Origin: Treponema sp.
GTDB lineage: Bacteria; Spirochaetota; Spirochaetia; Treponematales; Treponemataceae
Assembly: GCA_024693715.1 (NCBI GenBank)
Contig: JAILKS010000048.1
Coordinates: forward strand, 1 to 64,000
DNA: 64,000 nucleotides
Direction: 5' to 3'
Both the position numbers and the translations under genes were made by a program. Below the pieces are notes generated by a model. The model made no database searches, was not told the origin of the DNA, and saw nothing but the letters and a program-made list of their open reading frames with translations. Positions 33,670-44,715 of the stretch are shown here, piece after piece; within the stretch, counting starts at the first letter, position 1; each line of letters opens with the position of its first letter.

Positions 33670-36600
33670 TTAGAATATATTCCATCGTAAACCGACAGCG
33701 TACTGGAATACCATACTATTGATATTATCACCGGCAACGTCGGTTGGAATAAACCATAATGCAAACTCAGAATAGAAGCCCATTACAGAGAATGCAGACC
33801 ATTTCTTAAAGTTAATTCTAGGGAATTCAACCTGTGCAAGGACAGCTGAAAGCCACTGTGGTTTACCAGATGCAGTTTCATTGAATCTTGAGAACTGAGC
33901 TCCAAGAGTAAAGTTTGCATAGAGCCATTCCCAGTCATGTCCAAAGAAATAACTGAACGGTAAGGTAGCAATGTTGGCAAGAAGTTTAAATCCGAATACA
34001 TTGTCACCACCATAACGCATTGGTGTTTCTTCCTTGTTAAGGAATTCATTTGCCTTATCCCGCTGTTCTTTTGTAAACTGACCCCACTGTGCCTGAAGTT
34101 TTACGTTATCATCAAAGAACGTAAGACCTGCACCAATATCATACAATGTAGCACCCCAGAAATGGAAGTCTACATAAAGTCCCTGAATGAATGCCGGAAC
34201 TTCATATGCTGACTTATCACCCTTACGCAGACTAATCTGTACTGATTCAAGGCTTACATCATCACTTGAAAGTCCTGAAACATCAAGTTCCTGATTATAT
34301 CTTCCTCCTCGTCCTGGAGAAATAAGACGAACAGAAGGTTTTGTATTATCAATTTGTACGATTGTACGATCTATTGCAGTATCACCATTTTCCATTGTTA
34401 CACGAACAATCATGAAATGATAACCCTGTGCAAGATCCTGATTTTCTACACGGTAATTCCATCTGCTGCCCTTTGAAAGCTCTTCGAAACTCTTACCATT
34501 ATCAAAACTGATTTCAACTTTCTGAATAGCTTTCTTAGCTGCATACATCAGTTTTTCTTCTTTAGAAGCTTCTTTAGAGTTGATATAAACCTCTTCTTCT
34601 GCAGAAGGGAAGTATCCTGCGCGACCACGTAAATATGGACGTTCTACAGCGAAGTCACCGTATGTAAAGTTATCAAGTGTAATCCAAGGACCAACCTTAG
34701 TATAATTGATAGTCTGTGCTCTTGAAGGGATATGCTTTCCGTTTTCAAGAACTGCTTCAACACGATAAGTATGTGCTCCATCTGTCATATCAACAGTTTC
34801 ACGAACTATTTCTTCTCCAGATTCTTCATCATATTCTCCGGTTTTCTTTGAGCTTGGAGGTGTAATTTCAAACTTGAAGTAACCCGAATCTGTAAGTGCC
34901 GTTTCTTTAACTGCCTTATTATCTACATAAAGAACAAGCTTATCGATCTTAGAACCGGAAGCTGCTTCTGCCTGTCCATAAATGTTGAAGTAACCGTTTT
35001 TGTGTTCACCATTCAAAGGATAAAGAATATCGACTGTTGCAGCCGGCTTATTCTTATCAAGATGGATGTTTCGGCTTACATTTGTTCTGTTACCGGCTTT
35101 ATCTTCTCCCGAAACTTCTACGTTATAGAAGCCGTTTGGAAGATCTGTAATATCCATTGTTTCACCGATAATTCTGTCTATCTTAAGTCTTCTTACAATT
35201 GATGAACTTGTTCTGTCCATGTTGCGGATTGTCGCATACATATTTGTAATTTCTACATTATCAAATGCGTAACCTGCAAAGAACAGTTGACCTGTTGAAG
35301 TTGAATCGTCTAACGGCAATTCAAGCGTAATCTCAGGTGCATCGTTATCAATGTTAATCAAACTTGAATAAAGACCTGTGATTCCATAGTTATCTGTAAT
35401 TCTCAGGAAGACTACAGATGTACCGCCAGGAATAGCTCTTGTATCGAATCTATAAGACCATCGCTCTTTTCCTGTTGCTTCATTGTAGCTGTTTCCGTTA
35501 TCGAGAGATATTTCTACCTTTCCGATACCGTTCTTATCGCTTGCAACTCCGGAAATTTCTACAACTTCACGAACTGATGTATCAATTCTTGGAAGCTCTA
35601 CAGAACCTTTTGGCTCTTCAAGAGAAACTCTGAACTTGCGTTTTACTTCTTCACCACGAACACCATTAACGTCTACTGCATAAACAGTTACTGAATGTTC
35701 ATTATCTGTCATTTCAGAAATAGGAACCTTAATTTCGTAGCTTGAACTTAAACCATATTCAGCATCTGAAATTCTTGTTCCATAAGTTTCACCCTTAGCA
35801 ACCTGTTTATATTCACCGTTATCGATGCGATAGAATACTGTTGATTCACCATCATCATCATATACAACACCGGAAACTGTAAAGTCACGGGTAATAACTT
35901 CCATCTCTTCCGGAATATGAATTTCTGCTACAGGAAGATCTGACTTATTATCTACCTTGAAATCCCATGAATTGAGTGTCTTTGCGTTACCTGCAATATC
36001 AGCGAAAACGAAAGACATTCTGCTGTCGAGCGGCTGATCTTTTGTACCAACGTGTGTATAAACAACATTTCCTAAATCAAGCTTGTTATTTCTTCCACCG
36101 TAAGTATAAGATGCTCTGTTGAAATATCCTTCATCACTAACTTCAAATACAATAAGGTTATCACCGTTTACAACATCGCCGGCAAGAGGAAGAACTACAT
36201 TTACTTCCGGAGCCTTTGTATCTTTAACGATAGCAGAGCGATAATATGAAACGTGACCTGCATTATCTGTTGCACGATAGTCTACAGTTATAAGACCATC
36301 ATCCATTTTTGAAAGATCTACTTCTCGTGAGAAGGTTACTCCACGACCCGGTGAAATAGAAAACTTAGTCCAGGTTTCACCCTTATTCAAAGAATATTCA
36401 ACACTTCGTACTCCAAGAGCATCCTGTGCGGCACCCTGAAGAACAAGTGTATTTCTTGCCCATGTATTTACTTTTGGTGATTGTGATTCTGCAGCAAGAA
36501 CAGGACCCTCTGAATCTGCAAGTAAATTAACACTCTTTGATTCAAATACACGTCCGTAAGTATCTGTTGCACGTAATCTTACACCACGATAATTTCCATC

Positions 36601-39600
36601 TTTTGTTGCAGTTACAACGATGAGATTTCCATTCTGTTCAATTTCAAGACCAGACTGAGCACCTATTAATTCAGATTTAAATGTGCTTGTTATATTAGCG
36701 TAGAAATAGAACTTAGAACCATCCGACATTACATAGTTTGCATCTACAGAATCATAGAATGTACCTGAACCAGGGAATTCGTATACCTTTAACGAATCGT
36801 CCTGCTCTTCAGGAACCGGTCTTACAGTAGCAAAAGAACCTGTTAATTCTTTATCACCGAATGCCGGAGATTTAATTGTAAGTTTAATGTTATTCATTCG
36901 GCTAGGAAGATTACCGATAGGGATTTCTGCAATCCATCTGTTTGTACCTTCCGCAGGCTTTGAAATTGATGCATTTCCTGACTGTTTTTCATCACCACCG
37001 AATGTTTTTTCACCGGTAATCTCATAAGAAACAGAACTGATGTTTGCAACTGTATCGATATAAGCAACAATCTTATGCTGTGATTTAACTGCCTTATCAA
37101 GAACAACTGCCATACCGCTTCTGTACTGTTCTTCATCAATTAAAGCAAAATGATAATCAATTGTAGGCTCTTTCAAGGCTGTGAATGAAGAGTTAGTTAC
37201 TTTTCCGCCTGCAGTACAAGAGAACTGTTTGCTGTTTGCTCCTTCTGTCATTTCTGAACGAGGATATGTCTGGAATTCCTTATCAATTTCACCCTGATAA
37301 GTTGCAACAGCATAAACATCAATACCGTCAAACCAGTTTACAAAAGCTTTTCCTGAATAAACACCGCCTTTTCCGTCTTCAAGAGGTTCCGGCAAAGTAT
37401 TAAGTAAAACAGCTTTTGCAGCTTTATTACCGCCTGCACTTTCTGCTATAACTTCCACGAGGAACATACCAGGCTGTTCACCGCTAACATCGCATGCAAA
37501 TCTGAAAGAACCGTCGCTTCCGACTCTAATCTGTTTATATTCATCACTGATTACAGAAGAAACCTTTTCTACAACATTTGTATTGGCATTAATTTCTGCC
37601 TGTACTTTAAAGATTCTGTAAGATACCTTTCCAACGCCTGTTTCACAATAAACAGATCCGGAAATTGTTACAGGACCGGTTGCTTTTACAGATTTTTCTG
37701 CAGACTGATTTCTAAGTGTAATTACAGGAAGAACATTGTCGTTCTTGAAAATAATTGGTTTTGATTCAAGGACTCTTCCGTTTACATCTGTATGAACTCT
37801 AATTCTTACAGGAGAAGAACGTCCTATCTGATTTGTACCAGTAACAACAACCTGATTACCCATCAATCGTGCACGTGCAAATGGAGTTGCCGGAGAAAGC
37901 TCTACAGATACTGCATTTCCGCCGCTTACAAAGGCTGTTACAGGGAATTCAGGATTATTCTGAACTTCAAGCATTCCGTCAACTTCATTGAATACACTGT
38001 CGTTCATTATAAGCTGAAGCTCTTTACCCTTTACTACAGATGTATTTGTTACATAGATAAATCCATTGAAATCTGCTACACGGTCAAGAACGTCTATTGC
38101 CTTAATGCGGATTGCAACAAGACCTCTAGGAGTGCTGTCATTAATTGCACATGAATATGTATAAGAAGAAACATCCTTCAAATCAATGTCATCAGCTTTA
38201 AGACCATTCTTTCCCCAAGCCATTTCTGTATGGACTTTCTTAATTCCAAGCTGTGAGTTTACAGTAACCTCGAAAGTTGAACCGCTTTCCGGATGGATTT
38301 CCATACCGTTAACAAATTCTTTATTTCCGCCGGAAGCCTTTACAATACCAGTCTGGAAAACAGGAGCAACACCTTTTGAAACAATCTGAACAGATACAGG
38401 TTCACTTGCTACTCCATTTTCATCTACTGCAACAACTGTAATTTTATGGGTACCAGCAGAAAGATCCTTTGCACGACAAAGCTCGTATGCAAAAGCACCT
38501 TTTGATTCCTTTTCAACAACTTCACCGCCATCAAGCTGGAATCTTATAAGCTGAACGCTGTCATCATCTACAGCAATACCTCGTGCAAATACACCGACAT
38601 CTTCACCCGCAAACACCTGATTTGGAACAGGATCCGAAAGTGTTACGATTGGTTTATCTTTTTCATTATCAAGACTTATGTTTCTAGTTTCAGATACGAC
38701 GTTGCCCGCCTTATCCATTGCTTCGATAGTAAATTTTCTTGCTTTTTCATTTGATTTTGTTACATCAACTGTAACTGCCCAGTAAGGATTACCAGGAATA
38801 AGCTCAAATTCACCCTTCTGATCTCCAAAAGTCCAGTTGAGTTTTTCAATACCGATTTTATCCTTTGCATAACCGGCAATTGTAAATTTACCGTTTGATT
38901 TTTCATTATCCTTAGGATAAACAATCTTTACATCAGGTTTAGTATTATCTATAAAGTAAAGGAATGAATAGTAACCGATAGAACCAGATTCATCTCTTGC
39001 TTTAAACCAGAGAACTGCAGGTCCATCGTCAAATTTCTTTGTATCAACTGTTAAAGAAAATTCTACAACTTCATTTTTTGGTCTTGTCTTTGGAATCTTT
39101 GCATTTTTTGAATTTTCGATTTTAACCGGTGCAAAGGCTTTTCCATTATTTACAGAGTACCACAGCTCTTTAATACCGTTACCGTCATTAACCATACCTG
39201 TAAATTTAACATTTCCAGATACAAGCTGACCCATACCAAGATTCTGTACCTTAGTTACAGGCTGCTTACGGTCAAGCTGCCACTGCAAAACAAGTGGACG
39301 ACTTTCAAGTCCATTGATATCATAACCTATTACCTTAATGGTATGAGGACCTTCCTCAAGATTAGTCGTATCAAGATAATATGACCAGAATTCTTTACCC
39401 TTGGCAACTTCTTTATGTTCGATACTTTCACCGGCAGAATTGACCTTTCCTTCATCAAGAATAAGTTCTACTCTTTCTACCGCATCATCATCAACACAAG
39501 TTCCGACAATATTCAAGTTACCTACGATACGCATGTCTGCATATGGGTTTGTAATACCGACAATCGGACGGTCAGACTCAGGATCTATCCAGATATTGTA

Positions 39601-39822
39601 AGGACCTTCAACAGTCTGGTTGCCGCCCAAGTCTTTGGCAGTAATCATAATGTTATATTTAACTGCCTTTTTCTTAGTCTTGCTTTCAAGATCAAATTTT
39701 TCCTGCCAGCTGTTAAGATTCTGAACTTCAAGTTCTTCCACATCACCTTTACCATGGGCAAAAGTTGAAGCCAACACAAAGAGTGACACTAAAAGAAGCC
39801 ACAGGCCTTTCTTACTTTTCAT
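33670..39822 (-). CDS. Giant surface protein, Ig-like repeats ending in an outer-membrane barrel
   Basis: The 2050-residue product has a signal peptide (about 1-23). More than a dozen tandem Ig-like units of about 90-110 residues follow, each with a version of DNTKPDVKIVYP, then VSGVVYDDDG, then a VEYSLDNGETW strand. The last 190 residues change to amphipathic strands (AGLTFFDDNVKLQAQWGQ, FTLGAQFSRF) and end GLRWNIF. I infer an outer-membrane barrel anchor with the Ig stalk exported, the reverse layout of intimin. An adhesin or envelope-spanning scaffold is possible. A good ribosome site (AAGGAG) is present. It is the largest gene here. Confidence 0.85.
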   Translation of the reverse strand: MKSKKGLWLLLVSLFVLASTFAHGKGDVEELEVQNLNSWQEKFDLESKTKKKAVKYNIMITAKDLGGNQTVEGPYNIWIDPESDRPIVGITNPYADMRIVGNLNIVGTCVDDDAVERVELILDEGKVNSAGESIEHKEVAKGKEFWSYYLDTTNLEEGPHTIKVIGYDINGLESRPLVLQWQLDRKQPVTKVQNLGMGQLVSGNVKFTGMVNDGNGIKELWYSVNNGKAFAPVKIENSKNAKIPKTRPKNEVVEFSLTVDTKKFDDGPAVLWFKARDESGSIGYYSFLYFIDNTKPDVKIVYPKDNEKSNGKFTIAGYAKDKIGIEKLNWTFGDQKGEFELIPGNPYWAVTVDVTKSNEKARKFTIEAMDKAGNVVSETRNISLDNEKDKPIVTLSDPVPNQVFAGEDVGVFARGIAVDDDSVQLIRFQLDGGEVVEKESKGAFAYELCRAKDLSAGTHKITVVAVDENGVASEPVSVQIVSKGVAPVFQTGIVKASGGNKEFVNGMEIHPESGSTFEVTVNSQLGIKKVHTEMAWGKNGLKADDIDLKDVSSYTYSCAINDSTPRGLVAIRIKAIDVLDRVADFNGFIYVTNTSVVKGKELQLIMNDSVFNEVDGMLEVQNNPEFPVTAFVSGGNAVSVELSPATPFARARLMGNQVVVTGTNQIGRSSPVRIRVHTDVNGRVLESKPIIFKNDNVLPVITLRNQSAEKSVKATGPVTISGSVYCETGVGKVSYRIFKVQAEINANTNVVEKVSSVISDEYKQIRVGSDGSFRFACDVSGEQPGMFLVEVIAESAGGNKAAKAVLLNTLPEPLEDGKGGVYSGKAFVNWFDGIDVYAVATYQGEIDKEFQTYPRSEMTEGANSKQFSCTAGGKVTNSSFTALKEPTIDYHFALIDEEQYRSGMAVVLDKAVKSQHKIVAYIDTVANISSVSYEITGEKTFGGDEKQSGNASISKPAEGTNRWIAEIPIGNLPSRMNNIKLTIKSPAFGDKELTGSFATVRPVPEEQDDSLKVYEFPGSGTFYDSVDANYVMSDGSKFYFYANITSTFKSELIGAQSGLEIEQNGNLIVVTATKDGNYRGVRLRATDTYGRVFESKSVNLLADSEGPVLAAESQSPKVNTWARNTLVLQGAAQDALGVRSVEYSLNKGETWTKFSISPGRGVTFSREVDLSKMDDGLITVDYRATDNAGHVSYYRSAIVKDTKAPEVNVVLPLAGDVVNGDNLIVFEVSDEGYFNRASYTYGGRNNKLDLGNVVYTHVGTKDQPLDSRMSFVFADIAGNAKTLNSWDFKVDNKSDLPVAEIHIPEEMEVITRDFTVSGVVYDDDGESTVFYRIDNGEYKQVAKGETYGTRISDAEYGLSSSYEIKVPISEMTDNEHSVTVYAVDVNGVRGEEVKRKFRVSLEEPKGSVELPRIDTSVREVVEISGVASDKNGIGKVEISLDNGNSYNEATGKERWSYRFDTRAIPGGTSVVFLRITDNYGITGLYSSLINIDNDAPEITLELPLDDSTSTGQLFFAGYAFDNVEITNMYATIRNMDRTSSSIVRRLKIDRIIGETMDITDLPNGFYNVEVSGEDKAGNRTNVSRNIHLDKNKPAATVDILYPLNGEHKNGYFNIYGQAEAASGSKIDKLVLYVDNKAVKETALTDSGYFKFEITPPSSKKTGEYDEESGEEIVRETVDMTDGAHTYRVEAVLENGKHIPSRAQTINYTKVGPWITLDNFTYGDFAVERPYLRGRAGYFPSAEEEVYINSKEASKEEKLMYAAKKAIQKVEISFDNGKSFEELSKGSRWNYRVENQDLAQGYHFMIVRVTMENGDTAIDRTIVQIDNTKPSVRLISPGRGGRYNQELDVSGLSSDDVSLESVQISLRKGDKSAYEVPAFIQGLYVDFHFWGATLYDIGAGLTFFDDNVKLQAQWGQFTKEQRDKANEFLNKEETPMRYGGDNVFGFKLLANIATLPFSYFFGHDWEWLYANFTLGAQFSRFNETASGKPQWLSAVLAQVEFPRINFKKWSAFSVMGFYSEFALWFIPTDVAGDNINSMVFQYAVGLRWNIF

Positions 39823-40056
39823 GTTCCGATACTCCTTTTATATATAACTTAATCATTTAAAATTTAAAAGTTATACCTATTCAGTATATTATCGGCACAC
39901 TAACGAAATTTAGCCACTTTAAAAATAATTTAAAATAATGACATTTTATTCATAGCATACCATCTACTATTTTACACGAGGATTTCAATAAAAGCAAAAA
40001 ATTTCGACCGCTGACTTCAAAATTCAGCATTCTTTGAGCTAAATTCAGTGTTTTTT

Positions 40057-43002
40057 TTACAAATTCAGATTAAATCCGAAAGAAAATGCCGTAGTTTTAT
40101 TTGTTTCTGAAGAATATCTTTTCAGAATTGTAATAATCAAGGAATTCTTTGTCTGAGGAGTTGCCAGAGCACCAAAGTTCAAAGAAAAATCAACGCACAG
40201 ATTCAAGCCATAGTAAAAATCAAAAGGAGCCGTTTTTATCTGCTCAAAAAGCTTTTGAGGATTTTTAATCTTTAATGATTCCGCACTGTATTCACCGGAA
40301 AAATTCTGTCCTATAAAAGCATCAGCAGAAATATAAAAATCATTCATATAAAGCCATCTTCCGCCCTTCTGAATCTGTTTACCGTATAATATCATCTCTG
40401 CTCTTGCCGAATTGATATAAGAATCACTTGTAAAATAATCAATGACAGTTTTTCCAAGCTCTTCAATGCTTTCATTTGATTCTTCCAAATCATCCTGATT
40501 ATATAAGATTGTATTTTTATAAGACTGTCTGTTAAGAAAATCAACTGAAATTATCAACGGCAGATTGCAGGTCAAACCATCCTTGCAATCAATCGGTAGA
40601 AGCTTTGGGACATATGCTCTTACCGACAATCCCACATCTGTAGATGAAACAGACATCGACGGTATATATTCTGAACCTTCAAGAGAACCGTATCCGTATG
40701 CGGCTATTAAATCGATTGTAAATCCGGCTTTTTCAAACTGATTCTCACCAGTCTTTCTGAGGTTTGAATATTCTGCAACAAAGGAATCACTTATATAATT
40801 GGTAGTAACAGGTTTTCCGCCATTAATAAGGAAACTCCAGGCCTCGGCAAAACGACCTCCGCCTAAATCACCATAAATCACGCTAAATAAATTTTCAAAC
40901 GAAAGTCTCTGAAAATTTTTGAAAAAGATATTTGAAACAACGTTTACAGCCCCGGACACGTTAGTAAAACCTTCTGCACCAAATTCAACATTTGCAGAAG
41001 CAGAAAAACCAAACATATCATCAGGAGTCTTATTCTGATACTGAATTGTTATACCGGTATCTCCTGATAAAAACATATCTGTTCCGGCAGATAAAACCAA
41101 AGCCTGCGTATCCATCGGATTTCCTGAATAATATGTTACTCCCAAAGGAAAAAGCATACCGGCTCCGAACACAGGCTGATATATTGAAACCGGCAAAAAG
41201 ATTCCTTTTGTAAAATATGACAAAGCATTGTATTTTTTTGAATCAGCGGTTATTTGTGACGGGTCAAACAATTGCTCCTGTGAAACAAGCGATGTTTCCT
41301 TTGCCTTGTTAAAAGTAATCTTTTGTTCAAAAAGTGCTTCCTCTGACGTTAAAGAACAGATAATGTTTTCCCTGTACTTTTTTCCGATAAAGTACATTTT
41401 ATCTGCAAAAACAGGAAAATAAATACCACCGTTTAAATTCTTCGTAAAAAGTTGAACGCTGTTTTTTCCTTCCTTCAAAGAAAGCTTACCGGCACTTGGA
41501 AATGTTCCTTTTTTTGTCCATGTAAAAAGAAGTCCATCGTCCTGAGAATAATCCTTCGATAAATAACGTATAGCCATCCCCTGTTCAACTTCAAATTTTT
41601 GTTTTTCTGTATTTAAATCTGAAGCATTTCGGACACATATAAAATAATTCATTCCTTCACGCTGAATAAATGCAAAATCACCATTGCCGATATCAACATA
41701 ATCTGAAACAGAAACATTTACCGGAAAAATTATTTCATTGTCTTTTGTAAAAAGATTTTTGTCAGAATCAAACACAAAGCTTTTAATTCTGTAATTTGCA
41801 TTTTCATAAACAGTCGTCAAAAGATAAGTTGTGCCGTTTTTACTTACAATGGAAGCCTCACTGATTCCGTGCTCTTTAACGAAATGCTTTTTCTTAGTCT
41901 GCATATCATAAATCATTACTTTTTGAAGAGGATATTTTAAACCGTAATCAATAAAGCTTGCCGCAAGATAACGACCGTCTGCTGAAAAACTAAGCTTTTG
42001 CACACCCATCAAAGAAAATAATTTCTTCTGTCTGATTTTTTTAAGATTAAGATTTTCTGTAGAAGCATAATAAACACTTCCTGAGACAACCCATGCAATT
42101 CCATCTTTACAGCCCGTAAGTGATGAATAAAGCTGATTTCTATTTTCTTCCGTAAGATTGTTTACATACGAAGGATTTTCTTCTATTTGCGGAAGTTCAA
42201 TTGAATTTTTAAAAGCAACCCATGCTGAATTAAACGGGATATCATAAACCTTTTCAAAGGATAATCTTGCAGACGGAGCTTCCATATTTGCAATTTTATA
42301 CCACCACTGTGCATATTTTTCTTCACCATATTTATTTAAAAGATACTGGCTGAATGCTCCGTTAAAATAATAGTAATCACCGGAAGGACTTATTTCTGAC
42401 GCACCTTTTACATCTTCAAAGGAAGGAAACTTATCTTCAAGCTTTGCCTGTTTAATAACATGCCAGAAATATTCATCATTAAGACGGCCTTCTCCATTCT
42501 TACTTTCACCGCTGACAGTTGCACCTTCAGCTATTCCGGAAGATACATTCCATACCGCAGGATTAGCGATATCACCAAAGATTTTTTTAGCGCCCTTCCA
42601 GAATTTGTTATTATGATTGAACGTAACGGCATGAGTAATTTCATGCTTCAAAGTTGAAATAATCGTTTCAGAAAAAACCTTAAGACTGGAAGACACTGCT
42701 GCATCATAAAGCACGATGTGATTATAAGGAGCAGATGCAAAATATGCATTAAATTGTTCACATTCCTGAACGACTACGACAGGCATGCGAAAATAAGGAA
42801 CTTCCATTCCGAATTCCTTACTTACTTCTTCATAAACCGAATCAAGATTATCTTTTAAAATCTGAACAGTCTGCTCGCTGCCTTCACGATAAATAATATC
42901 AAACCAGACAGTTTTTAAAACCCTTGTCTGTTTTTTACCGTTTCCTGCAAATGCAGAAAATGCCATAAAAAACAATAGTGCAAAAGATATTAATTTTTTC
43001 AT
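40057..43002 (-). CDS. Exported zinc metallopeptidase with propeller and C-terminal barrel
   Basis: The 981-residue protein has a signal peptide (about 1-19). A gluzincin-type peptidase MA-like domain has HEITH at 120-124 and a likely third ligand Glu in SGIAEGATV. A middle part (about 290-570) looks like a TolB/WD-type propeller (SFSADGRYLAASFID). The C-terminal third of amphipathic strands ends FGFNLNL, which suggests an outer-membrane barrel. It may process surface proteins or outside substrates. It lies beside the giant Ig protein and is separated from it by 234 bases with no gene. Confidence 0.82.
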   Translation of the reverse strand: MKKLISFALLFFMAFSAFAGNGKKQTRVLKTVWFDIIYREGSEQTVQILKDNLDSVYEEVSKEFGMEVPYFRMPVVVVQECEQFNAYFASAPYNHIVLYDAAVSSSLKVFSETIISTLKHEITHAVTFNHNNKFWKGAKKIFGDIANPAVWNVSSGIAEGATVSGESKNGEGRLNDEYFWHVIKQAKLEDKFPSFEDVKGASEISPSGDYYYFNGAFSQYLLNKYGEEKYAQWWYKIANMEAPSARLSFEKVYDIPFNSAWVAFKNSIELPQIEENPSYVNNLTEENRNQLYSSLTGCKDGIAWVVSGSVYYASTENLNLKKIRQKKLFSLMGVQKLSFSADGRYLAASFIDYGLKYPLQKVMIYDMQTKKKHFVKEHGISEASIVSKNGTTYLLTTVYENANYRIKSFVFDSDKNLFTKDNEIIFPVNVSVSDYVDIGNGDFAFIQREGMNYFICVRNASDLNTEKQKFEVEQGMAIRYLSKDYSQDDGLLFTWTKKGTFPSAGKLSLKEGKNSVQLFTKNLNGGIYFPVFADKMYFIGKKYRENIICSLTSEEALFEQKITFNKAKETSLVSQEQLFDPSQITADSKKYNALSYFTKGIFLPVSIYQPVFGAGMLFPLGVTYYSGNPMDTQALVLSAGTDMFLSGDTGITIQYQNKTPDDMFGFSASANVEFGAEGFTNVSGAVNVVSNIFFKNFQRLSFENLFSVIYGDLGGGRFAEAWSFLINGGKPVTTNYISDSFVAEYSNLRKTGENQFEKAGFTIDLIAAYGYGSLEGSEYIPSMSVSSTDVGLSVRAYVPKLLPIDCKDGLTCNLPLIISVDFLNRQSYKNTILYNQDDLEESNESIEELGKTVIDYFTSDSYINSARAEMILYGKQIQKGGRWLYMNDFYISADAFIGQNFSGEYSAESLKIKNPQKLFEQIKTAPFDFYYGLNLCVDFSLNFGALATPQTKNSLIITILKRYSSETNKTTAFSFGFNLNL

Positions 43003-43022
43003 AAAAGCTCTCTCTTTTTTAT

Positions 43023-44714
43023 TTAAATTTCTGAATATCTTTTATCTGCATATTTATATAGAAGCCTGTTAATAAAACCACTGATTATCAAAAGCACCGC
43101 ACCTATATAAAGCAGCATATTTACATTTTCTTTTACTACAAAAACAAACAGCAGGGCAAATAACGCTATGAATCCCCAGCTGATAAGAATAGAAAACAAA
43201 ACATTCATATTCTGCTTAAAAGCTGCAACAGGATTTTCCCATTCCATTTTCGGATTTGCAAGATCCAGCATAATATCAACAGAAGTTATAATCCTTACAG
43301 CTGAATACGAAAGTATATATGAAATCGCAAAAATCTTGCACAAAAGCAAAACAGTCAAAGGAAGCGGAATGCACAAGGTAAGAACAATATAAATAATTGC
43401 AAGCACAATAAAAACAAAGTAAAAATATATCATCGAGTGACGTATTTTTGCAGTAAGGATATCTGACATTTTAATAGGCATTGCTTTTAAATTTACAAAT
43501 CCTTTTCCTTCCCTTGAAAATGAAGTACCTGCAATGTTTGTCATAGACGAAAATAATACGCTTATACCCGCAATAATCACAACGCTGTATAAAATAAAAA
43601 GGTTGTAATCAGTTCCAATAAAATTAATCAGAACATCCTTGATTGCTGCTAAAACTACAGACAACTTTCCTTTCGAAGAAACTGCAACAAGCGATGGAAC
43701 TATCATAAGAAATGGCAAAAGAATAATAATCAACGGACCATTTACAAGAAAAGAAGGTTCGGTAAAAACACATTTAATGTCCCTTAAAAGAAGCGCTGTT
43801 CCCTGTGAAAGCTGTCTTGTATCATTTTTTATCAGCTCAGAAGCTTTTTCATCTGATATTTTTTTAGATTTTTCATCTGTAAATCCATTTAATGATTTTA
43901 CATAACCCGGCGCAAAGGTCGGCACCATCCCGACAATAACTGCCATATCAACAGTTAAAAGCAGAAGGATTGAACCCGGTTTTCCGATAAGCGCATCTGC
44001 AAAAAATGAAACCCATTTTATCTGTTCACTTGCAGAAGATATTTTTTGTGCAACTCCTGCAGCATACACCGAAACATTGCTCGATATAAATCCATATCCC
44101 CATGCAAAAAGAATTATGATTACTGTTGAAATCCCGACAAGAATTGAACGTTTTCTTAAAACAGGAAATGCAAGAAGTATCAGAATTAAAACAAAATAAA
44201 GTGCACCGGTAATGACAACACTAATCGTTAAACCTGTAACAAGCATTCCAATATAAATAAGAGGATTCCACATTATATGCTGATTAATGCCATAAACTGT
44301 TCCGGCAATTATACACATAATAAGTGATAAAAATCCGTCTGTAACAATTGAAATTGCAAATTTTGCACCAAAAAGATGAACAGGCTTTAAAGGCATTGCA
44401 AGAAACTGCTCTTCACTTTTTCCCGAACAATAATTTGAAATGACTGTAAGCAGCCCGAAAATAAAATTAACAACTACAATAGAAAGCACGGTAGAAACAG
44501 GCATCAAATTCAACTGTCCGTTTGATTCAAGGGTTTTATAAACCGAAATCATCGAAAATGAAAAAATACCTGTAAATACAACTGCACAATAAATCGCAGC
44601 AATTATTATTAAAATATTTTTTGCAAGACCTTTTTTACCTTTTTTAAAGTTCTCTTTAAATGAGGCAAAAGAAAACATGTTGGAAAACAATATCTTAAAA
44701 AGGGAAAAAATCAT
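43023..44714 (-). CDS. ABC exporter permease
   Basis: The ATG at 44714 is chosen because GGAG lies 7 bases upstream, overlapping the end of the ATPase gene; 563 residues. About twelve to fourteen hydrophobic segments are seen, with a long soluble stretch near 290-320. It resembles the large ABC-2 type permeases paired with a single NatA-like ATPase. The exported substrate is unknown. It is probably one unit with the 44716 ATPase. Confidence 0.88.
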   Translation of the reverse strand: MIFSLFKILFSNMFSFASFKENFKKGKKGLAKNILIIIAAIYCAVVFTGIFSFSMISVYKTLESNGQLNLMPVSTVLSIVVVNFIFGLLTVISNYCSGKSEEQFLAMPLKPVHLFGAKFAISIVTDGFLSLIMCIIAGTVYGINQHIMWNPLIYIGMLVTGLTISVVITGALYFVLILILLAFPVLRKRSILVGISTVIIILFAWGYGFISSNVSVYAAGVAQKISSASEQIKWVSFFADALIGKPGSILLLLTVDMAVIVGMVPTFAPGYVKSLNGFTDEKSKKISDEKASELIKNDTRQLSQGTALLLRDIKCVFTEPSFLVNGPLIIILLPFLMIVPSLVAVSSKGKLSVVLAAIKDVLINFIGTDYNLFILYSVVIIAGISVLFSSMTNIAGTSFSREGKGFVNLKAMPIKMSDILTAKIRHSMIYFYFVFIVLAIIYIVLTLCIPLPLTVLLLCKIFAISYILSYSAVRIITSVDIMLDLANPKMEWENPVAAFKQNMNVLFSILISWGFIALFALLFVFVVKENVNMLLYIGAVLLIISGFINRLLYKYADKRYSEI

Positions 44715-44715
44715 T

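Noticed and set aside
39823..40056. Hidden gene or RNA in the 234-base gap before the giant Ig protein
   Set aside because: No frame with a start and ribosome site and no strong fold was seen. It probably holds only the promoter region of the 33670-39822 gene.
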